Assembly (NCBI RefSeq): GCF_030408435.1
Contig: NZ_CP047046.1
Coordinates: forward strand, 1,160,572-1,224,571
Reading direction: 5' to 3'
From: Corynebacterium auriscanis
GTDB lineage: Bacteria > Actinomycetota > Actinomycetes > Mycobacteriales > Mycobacteriaceae
Length of the DNA stretch: 64,000 bases
Part shown: positions 18,394-24,791 of the stretch, one piece after another
How positions within the stretch are numbered: the first letter of the stretch is position 1
Layout: every line of letters starts with the position of its first letter
Notes under the pieces: model-generated
The model's input: only the letters and a program-made list of their open reading frames with translations
Told to the model about the DNA's origin: nothing
The model's database searches: none
Position numbers and translations under genes: made by a program

Positions 18394-18570
18394 TTACTTC
18401 CTCGCCTTCGCAATTTGCCATGCTGTGAGGAGGAAAAACACCATGCACACTGCGGCAAACACCCAACCCAGCGGGTTCCCGCCGATACCGACAAACACCA
18501 TGTACGCGCCGAAACCCACCAGCACAACTGCCCGCATAATGCGGGAGAGGTTCATCATTTCCGGTGACAT
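18394..18570 (-). CDS. Small two-helix membrane protein
   Basis: A 58-codon gene between the yceI-like gene and mgtE, shorter than most gene finders' limits. It begins MSPEMMNLSRIMRAVVLVGF and ends TAWQIAKARK. Two hydrophobic stretches (about residues 13-28 and 36-50) are separated by GGNPLG, and both ends are basic, so it is probably a membrane hairpin. A good GGAGG site precedes the ATG by four to five bases. Its stop lies 3 bp before the mgtE start and its start 11 bp after the YceI stop, so it is embedded in the operon. I do not recognise the family. Confidence 0.78.
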   Translation of the reverse strand: MSPEMMNLSRIMRAVVLVGFGAYMVFVGIGGNPLGWVFAAVCMVFFLLTAWQIAKARK

Positions 18571-18581
18571 TCTGCCTCCAA

Positions 18582-19280
18582 TTACTTGCGCTGTTCGAAG
18601 ACGAGCAGCAGGTCGATGGTGCCTTCTTCCGCGATCTTTGCGGCCACAAATTCGGGCGATTCCAATCCGAAGTCACTGCGGTGCACGGGGACATTGCCTG
18701 AGACAACGATGTTTTCCCCCGTGCGCAACACCTTGAGTGTAACTGGAACCTGTTTGGACACACCGTGCAACTTCAGATCGCCCGTCACCTGCACCTCGGC
18801 GGGCTTACCATCGTCGGGTACGTGCGAAATATCGACCGGTTTGGTTAGAGTGAAACTGGCCTCCGGGAACGCATCGGTTTCCAGGATGCGCCGGCGAACG
18901 TTGATATCGCGTTTTTCCACATCACTGGAAATCGCTGCGACCTTGACGGTTACTACGGCCTCCTCCAGTTTCCCGTCGGTCACGCGCATTTGCCCAGTCA
19001 CGTTGTCGTCCTGAGCATTATCTGCACGTCCGGACGTGGTTTTGCGCTGTCCCGGCAGGATTTCGTTGAAGGTGTATCCCGCCTGTGTGCGGTTTGCGCC
19101 GGCCCCCTTCGTCACTTGCCACGAGCCATCGGTTCCGACAGTCGCCGCCGGTCCGCCTTCCGAGATATCCGCGGTCTGCAACCCCCGGTTGGACAGCAGA
19201 TTGTAAGCGATGGGCCCCACGGCCATCAGGGCGAACACGATGATTCCGATGACACCCAGTGTGATTATTCCCTTACGCAT
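18582..19280 (-). CDS. YceI-family lipid-binding-like protein, membrane anchored
   Basis: A 232-residue protein with an N-terminal transmembrane anchor (KGIITLGVIGIIVFALMAVG) and an extracytoplasmic YceI beta-barrel domain. Family features seen are GSWQVTKGAGANRTQAGYTF, ETDAFPEASFTLTKP, VTGDLKLHGVSKQVPVTLKV and FGLESPEFVAAKIAEEGTIDL. YceI proteins bind isoprenoid-like or other lipid ligands; the exact role is usually unknown. The ATG at 19280 has AGGAGG directly before it, but also TAGGGT seven bases upstream, which fits a leaderless start better than the too-close ribosome site. It is first in the unit with the small membrane protein and mgtE. Confidence 0.88.
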   Translation of the reverse strand: MRKGIITLGVIGIIVFALMAVGPIAYNLLSNRGLQTADISEGGPAATVGTDGSWQVTKGAGANRTQAGYTFNEILPGQRKTTSGRADNAQDDNVTGQMRVTDGKLEEAVVTVKVAAISSDVEKRDINVRRRILETDAFPEASFTLTKPVDISHVPDDGKPAEVQVTGDLKLHGVSKQVPVTLKVLRTGENIVVSGNVPVHRSDFGLESPEFVAAKIAEEGTIDLLLVFEQRK

Positions 19281-19339
19281 ACCTCCTACCCTATCCCCCG
19301 GCCCACCGGCTACCAACTGGTGCCATTGCACCACGGTTG

Positions 19340-19738
19340 CTACTTCTCAGCGGGCCCTTCAGCGGGCCCTAGTGCGCGGATTCGCTCGATGCTTTGTGCT
19401 AACTGCAAGACTTCGTCGGCTAGCCCCCGGATTTCGTCGTGGCTAGCCTTTTCTTCGGCGGCGGTACGGACATCTTCGGCGGCGCACCGTAGTTGGTACA
19501 TCAGATCTTTTAGGTTCGACGCCGCCTTGGGCCCCAACGTTACCGTGCCACTTGGGTGCTCATTCTCCGTCGCTGAGGCGGGGTGAGTGGTGAGGTTTCG
19601 GTGTTCGTAGGCGCGTTGACGACATGCTTGGCTGCAGTAGTGGCGGCGACGTCCGCGGCTGGGTTGGTCAGTGATGGCTCGACCGCACCACTTGCAGTGG
19701 TGCGGGGAATTCGAGGAACGCGCAGAGATGCCAGCCAT
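19340..19738 (-). CDS. Conserved small protein with Cys-rich (zinc-finger-like) N-terminus
   Basis: 132 residues. The N-terminal third has C-x2-C (HHCKWCGRAI), then a basic stretch and YCSQACRQRAYEHR, giving four cysteines that could bind zinc. This pattern recurs in small actinobacterial proteins of unknown role. The C-terminal half is a predicted amphipathic helix (LMYQLRCAAEDVRTAAEEKA through VLQLAQSIERIRAL). The ATG at 19738 has no Shine-Dalgarno site but TAGTAT ends eight bases upstream, so it is probably leaderless. It is divergent from rbpA across 110 bp. A nucleic-acid-binding role is a guess from the basic cysteine motif. Confidence 0.75.
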   Translation of the reverse strand: MAGISARSSNSPHHCKWCGRAITDQPSRGRRRHYCSQACRQRAYEHRNLTTHPASATENEHPSGTVTLGPKAASNLKDLMYQLRCAAEDVRTAAEEKASHDEIRGLADEVLQLAQSIERIRALGPAEGPAEK

Positions 19739-19848
19739 GGGAACAAATACTATCGGCTATCCGTTAAGCTTTATAGGTCGCGTTGCATAGTATTTTGTGC
19801 GGGGCGAAAAGAGTTTCACCAAATCTATTTATGGAGTGAGGTTTCAGG

Positions 19849-20220
19849 ATGGCAGATCGGGTCCTGCGGGGCAGTCGTATGGGAGCGGTGTCGTATGAAA
19901 CAGATCGTGATCACGATCTCGCACCGCGTCGTATCGCCCGTTACCAGACCGATAATGGCGAGGTTTACGAGGTTCCCTTCGCCGATGACGCTGAAATCCC
20001 TCAGGAATGGCAGTGCAAGAACGGCATGCTTGGCACGCTCATGGAGGGCGAAGGCCAGGAATCGAAGCCGGTCAAGCCACCACGCACCCACTGGGACATG
20101 CTGTGCGAGCGTCGCAGTATGGAAGAGTTGGACGTGCTGTTGGAAGAACGCATTGAGTTGCTGCGAAAGCGTCGGCGTCAAGCAGTCAAGCTGATGAAGG
20201 AACAAGAAGCGCAACGTTAA
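19849..20220 (+). CDS. rbpA: RNA polymerase-binding protein RbpA
   Basis: An actinobacterial transcription factor of 123 residues that binds RNA polymerase and the group 1/2 sigma factors and stabilises the open complex. Recognisable parts are the N-terminal tail MADRVLRGSRMGAVSYETDR, the core domain (GEVYEVPFADDAEIPQEWQC) with two cysteines, the basic linker (KPVKPPRTHWDML) and the sigma-interaction helices (ERRSMEELDVLLEERIELLR). GAGG precedes the ATG by seven bases. It is transcribed alone and ends at a strong terminator. Confidence 0.97.
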   Translation: MADRVLRGSRMGAVSYETDRDHDLAPRRIARYQTDNGEVYEVPFADDAEIPQEWQCKNGMLGTLMEGEGQESKPVKPPRTHWDMLCERRSMEELDVLLEERIELLRKRRRQAVKLMKEQEAQR

Positions 20221-20245
20221 TGTAGTGCATCGTTCGAATACAACA

Positions 20246-20286
20246 AGCCCGGGTAAGGAAGAAGGTTTCCTCACCCGGGCTCTTTG
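20246..20286 (+). terminator. Intrinsic terminator of rbpA
   Basis: The stem GCCCGGGT (20247-20254) / ACCCGGGC (20273-20280) has an inner GGAA/TTCC extension and is followed by TCTTTG. It lies 26 bp after the rbpA stop. Confidence 0.85.
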
Positions 20287-20359
20287 CGTACCCGTACTAT
20301 CGCCGTAGCCACAGTCGCAACGGCCGCCGTGGCCCCCCGAGACTAGTTGAACAGCGGGA

Positions 20360-21154
20360 TTAGTTGAACATGTTGCGAACGGTACCGGAACCGATGCGCC
20401 AGAACTCGGAAGAGAAGTTCTTGATCTGATCCGCGCGGTGTGCAAGCCCCCATTTGGTTACTTGCACCAAGGCCTCACCCACAATGTTGCCACTCATCTT
20501 GGAATCGCCGATTTCGCGCTCCGTGAATGTAATGGGAACTTCGCGTACGTCGAAGCCCGCCTCGATCGCGCGCCATGCCAGGTCGACCTGGAAAACGTAG
20601 CCGGCTGAATCGACGGCGTCTAGGTCAATGGCCTCCAGTACCTCGCGACGGTAGGCACGGTAACCACCGGTGATATCGGACAGCCCGGCCCCCAGAGCGA
20701 GCGAAGCGTAGATGTTGCCTGCACGAGATAGGATCTGGCGACTAGCTGGCCAGTTCACGGTTTTGCCACCCTTAACGTAACGGGAACCCAGGACCAGCTC
20801 CGCGCCGGCATCAATGCGATCCAGCAGCAGGTGAAGCAGCTCAGGTGCGTGAGAACCGTCGGCGTCCATCTCGCACAGCACTTCGTAACCGTTGTCGAGG
20901 CCCCAGCGGAAACCGGCGATGTAAGCACCGCCCAACCCGCCCTTGCCCTGGCGGTGTAGGACATGAATGCGGGAATCCTTGGCTGCCATCTCATCGGCAA
21001 TGTCGCCGGTGCCGTCTGGGCTGGCATCGTCAACCACGAGTACGTCCACGCGCTCCGGCTCCGCCTTGAATAGGCGATCGACGATCAACGGCAGGTTCTC
21101 GCGCTCGTTGAACGTCGGAATGATGACCAGCGTTTTATCGCTGAGCTTGGCCAT
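20360..21154 (-). CDS. ppm1: Polyprenol monophosphomannose synthase
   Basis: GT2-family glycosyltransferase that transfers mannose from GDP-mannose to polyprenyl phosphate, giving the donor for late lipomannan/lipoarabinomannan and glycoprotein mannosylation. Motifs are [20 protein letters not shown], the metal-binding EMDADGSH (DxD), GSRYVKGG and [14 protein letters not shown]. No membrane domain is present; the partner Lnt/Ppm2 is encoded just upstream. In mycobacteria both parts are often fused, while corynebacteria keep them separate. It lies 22 bp after lnt on the same strand, so the unit is fxsA-lnt-ppm1. Confidence 0.96.
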   Translation of the reverse strand: MAKLSDKTLVIIPTFNERENLPLIVDRLFKAEPERVDVLVVDDASPDGTGDIADEMAAKDSRIHVLHRQGKGGLGGAYIAGFRWGLDNGYEVLCEMDADGSHAPELLHLLLDRIDAGAELVLGSRYVKGGKTVNWPASRQILSRAGNIYASLALGAGLSDITGGYRAYRREVLEAIDLDAVDSAGYVFQVDLAWRAIEAGFDVREVPITFTEREIGDSKMSGNIVGEALVQVTKWGLAHRADQIKNFSSEFWRIGSGTVRNMFN

Positions 21155-21176
21155 AGTGTGGAAACCTCTCTAGGTG

Positions 21177-22898
21177 TTAGTGGTTTATGGTTTTGCGGTT
21201 GCTATTTTCGCGGTGTCCGGGGTCGTTGATGTGAGACCGCCGACCATGAGATCGCGCAACAACAATTAATGCTAGAGCAGCGAGCGTGCCAATGCTGGCA
21301 ATGACCCACTCGACCCAAGGACCTACCCGTGCGGACGGAGTTAGTGTATCCCGTAAGGGAACATCGGCCTGCAAAACGTCACGGGTGAATATGTTGCTGC
21401 GTTGCACCACATTTCCGTTCGGCTCCACAATAGCCGAAACTCCGGAGGTCGCAGCCACTACCACCGCGCGGTCGTACTCCATGGCGCGCATTCGGCTCAT
21501 CGCCAGCTGTTGGTACGTCATTTCGGTAAAACCGAATGTGGCGTTGTTCGTGGGGCTGGTCAGTAACTGCGCTCCCCCGCGCACCGCAGAACGGAAAGCA
21601 CCGTCGAAGCTCACCTCGTAACAGGTTGCCACTCCGACAGGGATAGTTGTTCCCGCTTTTTTACCTGCTTGGCTTGTCATGTGGACGACGCCATTGTCAT
21701 TCCCCGGTTGAAGATTTCCAGCTTGGTCGACTAGGGGGCTGACCTTGCGCAGCAGGTCGCGCAACGGCATATATTCCCCGAATGGCTGTAGGTACTTCTT
21801 GACGTGGCTTTCCCCTGCGCCGTGCTCGTCGAACACCACCATGGTGTTGTGCTCGGGGCTGACAGTTCCAACCAGCATCGGGGCTTTCACTGCGGATTGG
21901 GAGTTCGTGATGACGGCGCGGGCATCGGCGTTGAGGAAAGGATTGATGTCTGAAGCGTTCTCGGGCCAGAACACCACGTCGGGTTGGGCAGCTTGGCCCG
22001 TCGAAACGCTGTGGACCAACTCATCCGTTGCCTTCGCATGGTTATCCAACACCGCCCGGCGCTGCGCGTTGAAGTCCAACCCCAGGCGAGGCACGTTCCC
22101 CTGGATGGCGGCGACGTTGACCAGCGTGGCGTCGTCGATAGAAGAAACTGATGAGCCCGACGAAGGGTGAGCTAGCTGCATGCCACCGCCGACCAGAATG
22201 ATCACCGCGACGAGTACAGCCGACCATGCCGGACGGGCGGACGTCACGGGCGCGGCGGCAGTAACCACCCGGAGCGTGCGCCAGCGTGTGGCCAGGCGCG
22301 CCAGTGCCCACCCGATGAGGACCGATAGCAACCCGCCGGTGAAAACGACGGTGAAGGAAACTAGGGCTGGGCCACCTAGCGAGATCAAGGAGGCGAACGG
22401 ACCGTCAACCTGACCCCACGCTAGGCGACCCCAAGGGAAACCACCGAAGGGCCAGTTCGACCGTAGGAATTCTGTCGCGATGAACCACGCAGCAATGAGG
22501 GCAAAGCGGAAAGGGAAAACGGCAAGTACGCGTTGGCGGGTGGCGAGCAGGCCCTTGAGGCCCACACCGAACAATAAGGAATACAGCGACTGCACCAGCG
22601 CGAGCGCAATCCACGCGGTCGCGCCAACGAATTCCCCCACCCAGGGCAGCAAGAGGGCATAGAGAACAAGACCCTGGACCCACGCCAGCACGATGCTGCG
22701 CTGTTGACTGACTGAGAAGAAGAACAGCGCCATTCCCAGTGGGGCCGCCCACCACAAGCCGGTGGGTTGGAACGAGGCGAAGAGCATGACCCCACTGAAA
22801 GCGGCCCCAAGAAAGCGAAGTAGGTCAGTGGTCCACGAGCGGACGGATTTGCCGAGGCGGGCAGGCTTAATGGGGCGGGAGATTGCGCGAGTGGACAT
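21177..22898 (-). CDS. lnt: Apolipoprotein N-acyltransferase (Ppm2/Lnt)
   Basis: A membrane enzyme of 573 residues that N-acylates the lipobox cysteine of mature lipoproteins. About six to eight N-terminal membrane segments precede a nitrilase-like domain in which all three catalytic residues can be placed: Glu in VVFWPENASD, Lys in KKYLQPFGEYMPL and Cys in PVGVATCYEVSFDGAF. A C-terminal helix (WVIASIGTLAALALIVVA) closes the protein. The ATG at 22898 shares one base with the fxsA stop (TGATG), so translation is coupled. The TTG just before it is an alternative start. It is expected to help Ppm1 at the membrane, as known for Ppm2 of C. glutamicum. Confidence 0.95.
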   Translation of the reverse strand: MSTRAISRPIKPARLGKSVRSWTTDLLRFLGAAFSGVMLFASFQPTGLWWAAPLGMALFFFSVSQQRSIVLAWVQGLVLYALLLPWVGEFVGATAWIALALVQSLYSLLFGVGLKGLLATRQRVLAVFPFRFALIAAWFIATEFLRSNWPFGGFPWGRLAWGQVDGPFASLISLGGPALVSFTVVFTGGLLSVLIGWALARLATRWRTLRVVTAAAPVTSARPAWSAVLVAVIILVGGGMQLAHPSSGSSVSSIDDATLVNVAAIQGNVPRLGLDFNAQRRAVLDNHAKATDELVHSVSTGQAAQPDVVFWPENASDINPFLNADARAVITNSQSAVKAPMLVGTVSPEHNTMVVFDEHGAGESHVKKYLQPFGEYMPLRDLLRKVSPLVDQAGNLQPGNDNGVVHMTSQAGKKAGTTIPVGVATCYEVSFDGAFRSAVRGGAQLLTSPTNNATFGFTEMTYQQLAMSRMRAMEYDRAVVVAATSGVSAIVEPNGNVVQRSNIFTRDVLQADVPLRDTLTPSARVGPWVEWVIASIGTLAALALIVVARSHGRRSHINDPGHRENSNRKTINH

Positions 22899-23353
22899 CA
22901 ACGCTTGAATTCGTCGTCGCGGTGGTCAATGACTTCACCCCAGCCGGGAACGTTCTTCGATTGTGGTGCGCCGAAACCGGAGACCGTCACGAACGACGAG
23001 CCGCCGAAGTTCTGCAGTGCACGCTGGGCTCGAACGGAGATGATGCGCCTGACCAGTGCGCGCGTGGGCGGCAGCAACAACAGCAATCCCAAGAGGCTAG
23101 AGACCAAACCGGGCAGGGCCACGAATACGGCCCCCACGCACGATAGAGCCGCATCGCCCGTCAGCGCGCCAGGGCGGTCGGTTCGCTGCGCTACCCGAGT
23201 AGCCAGAGAGCGCATCTGCCACATCGCCACGGCGATTCCCAGGATGAACAAGCCGAGGACAATCAATAAAGCCCAGCCGAACCCAACGGCCCAGCCCAGG
23301 GCGAGGAATGCTACGAGTTCAATCAGAAGGTAACCCAGTAGGAACTGAGGCAT
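22898..23353 (-). CDS. FxsA family membrane protein
   Basis: 151 residues with the FxsA domain: two N-terminal membrane segments (FLLGYLLIELVAFLALGWAV and WALLIVLGLFILGIAVAMWQ) and a third (AGA-rich VGAVFVALPGLVSSLLGLLL) before LPPTRALVRRIIS. The E. coli FxsA relieves F-plasmid exclusion of phage T7, but the cellular role of the family is unknown. The C-terminus is soluble and acidic. The ATG at 23353 has AGGAGAG about 16 bases upstream, farther than usual. It is first in the fxsA-lnt-ppm1 unit. Confidence 0.88.
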   Translation of the reverse strand: MPQFLLGYLLIELVAFLALGWAVGFGWALLIVLGLFILGIAVAMWQMRSLATRVAQRTDRPGALTGDAALSCVGAVFVALPGLVSSLLGLLLLLPPTRALVRRIISVRAQRALQNFGGSSFVTVSGFGAPQSKNVPGWGEVIDHRDDEFKR

Positions 23354-23573
23354 GAGGGAAGGACACTCTCCTAAGCGCCGGCGATAGCGCGGTTGGTGTG
23401 GATGGGCGGGGATACGCGCACGTGGCGCGCTATATCTCTAAATATTGTACTGAGCGGGGTGCATGTGCCGGTGGATCGACACCGGATTGGGTCGGTGCTG
23501 CTTGGCTGCTGCCTAGACCACACGGGTTCATGCCAGGTTTGAGCGATAGCAGCACGAGGGTTAAGCTGGCGAT

Positions 23574-23589
23574 GTTACAATTACGTAAC
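23574..23589. promoter_or_regulatory. Inverted repeat and -10-like site before the small secreted protein gene
   Basis: GTTAC (23574-23578) and GTAAC (23585-23589) form an inverted repeat with a 6-nt spacer, overlapping TACAAT (23576-23581), a good -10 match. It is about 100 bp before the next gene. This is an operator-like arrangement, but no regulator is identified. The rest of the 334-bp gap (23354-23687) holds nothing else I can name. Confidence 0.45.
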
Positions 23590-23687
23590 GATTACGTCTC
23601 TGCAGTGACCTGCGCTGAGCTACCGCCGTTGTTGCACGGCGCCAGCATCACAGCTTCTACTGCGTCAAGTAAAGGATGACCCAACCC

Positions 23688-24002
23688 ATGAAGATGCGCC
23701 GAACCTCTCTAGTCGTAGGCCTGGCCGCCGCCCTCACCTTGAGCACCCTTCCAGCTGCTCAAGCGCAGAATACGGATCAGCTGTCCTCTGCGGTGGAGTC
23801 CAAGTTGAGCAGCGGTTCGAGTGAGGCAGATAAGGACAAGTTCATCAGCAGCGATTCCCTGCAGTCGTCCGAAACCGGCAACGAAACTTGGGACCAGATG
23901 CACCCCATGCTGAAGGTTCTTGTTGGCATCTTGGGGGCCACGGCGATCGTGACCGCTTTCGGTATGCTGCGCACGATCTTTTACAACTTGTTCCGCATCT
24001 AA
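23688..24002 (+). CDS. Small exported protein with C-terminal membrane segment
   Basis: About 104 residues. A signal peptide (MKMRRTSLVVGLAAALTLST, likely cut after AQA) is followed by a polar, Ser/Asp/Glu-rich region of about 45 residues (QLSSAVESKLSSGSSEADKD). A terminal hydrophobic helix (MLKVLVGILGATAIVTAFGM) ends in LRTIFYNLFRI. This is the shape of small corynebacterial surface or pore-like proteins, but I cannot assign a family. AAAGGA lies about 12 bases before the ATG at 23688; an ATG at 23676 is the alternative. The stop overlaps that of the opposing dehydrogenase gene by 4 bp. Confidence 0.7.
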   Translation: MKMRRTSLVVGLAAALTLSTLPAAQAQNTDQLSSAVESKLSSGSSEADKDKFISSDSLQSSETGNETWDQMHPMLKVLVGILGATAIVTAFGMLRTIFYNLFRI

Positions 24003-24760
24003 CGTGGCGCGCGGCGCCAGATAGCTCGAGGTACTGCCGGCATAATGGCCGCCAGTGCCTTGAGCTTTCGTGGTATCCACACGTCCCACTGGGAACTATC
24101 GGCGATTGCATCCACGGTCGCCTGCGCAACGACATCCGGAGTGGAAGACATCGGTGCGGGATCCATTCCTTCAGTCATACGCCCGATCACGAATCCAGGC
24201 CGCACGACCAGCAAGCGCACCCCGGTGCCCCGCAATGCATCCTGCATGCCTTGACAAAAACCGTCCAGGCCCGCCTTTGCAGAACCGTAGACGTAATTGG
24301 GTCGGCGAACGCGCGCACCCGCAATGGAGGAGTACGCCACTATGGTTCCCCTCCCCCGCTTTTTCATGCGAGACGACAGCTCCGTCAGTAAAACTGCCTG
24401 CGCGGTGAAATCCGTGTGAATAATCTTTTCCACTTCGTCGGAATCCTCTTCCGCGCGTTGCTGGTCGCCGAGCACACCAAACATTGCGAGGGCAACGTCA
24501 ATCGCACCAGTGGATTCGATTGTTTCTAGGAGCACACCGTGGCTTGGGCAGTCCGTGGCGTCGAAAAACAAAGTATCCACACCTGTTGCGCCGGCCTGTC
24601 GCACCTTAGCTGCCAGCAGTTCGAGAGCCTCCATCCGCCGGCCGGCGAGCACCATGTGGTTACCAGAGGCCAGCCGGAGGGCGATCTCTCCGCCGATCTC
24701 GCTGGTCGCGCCAAAAATAGCTACTTTCTGCCCTTGCAAGGGCTGTGGTTTGGGCTTCAA
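23999..24760 (-). CDS. Short-chain dehydrogenase/reductase (DprE2/Rv2073c-like)
   Basis: A 253-residue classical SDR. The NAD(P) motif is IFGATSEIGGEIALRLASG (TGxxxGxG variant), the catalytic Ser/Tyr/Lys are in IVAYSSIAGARVRRPNYVYGSAKAG, and VVRPGFVIGRMTEGM follows. Sequence style and place next to helY resemble mycobacterial Rv2073c, a relative of the decaprenylphosphoryl-arabinose reductase DprE2. A cell-wall sugar role is therefore possible but unproven, since no DprE1 partner is nearby. It starts at a TTG with AGGAG six bases upstream. It lies 31 bp after helY on the same strand and is likely co-transcribed with it. Confidence 0.85.
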   Translation of the reverse strand: MKPKPQPLQGQKVAIFGATSEIGGEIALRLASGNHMVLAGRRMEALELLAAKVRQAGATGVDTLFFDATDCPSHGVLLETIESTGAIDVALAMFGVLGDQQRAEEDSDEVEKIIHTDFTAQAVLLTELSSRMKKRGRGTIVAYSSIAGARVRRPNYVYGSAKAGLDGFCQGMQDALRGTGVRLLVVRPGFVIGRMTEGMDPAPMSSTPDVVAQATVDAIADSSQWDVWIPRKLKALAAIMPAVPRAIWRRAPR

Positions 24761-24791
24761 GGTGTGCTCCTGACTCTGGGCTGGATAGGGT

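Noticed and set aside
17627..18736. 369-codon plus-strand frame opposite mgtE
   Set aside because: The translation is Ser/Arg-rich with no domain; it mirrors the codon bias of mgtE on the other strand.
23398..23679. 93-codon plus-strand frame before the small secreted protein gene
   Set aside because: No ribosome site or motif, and it overlaps the likely promoter of the next gene.
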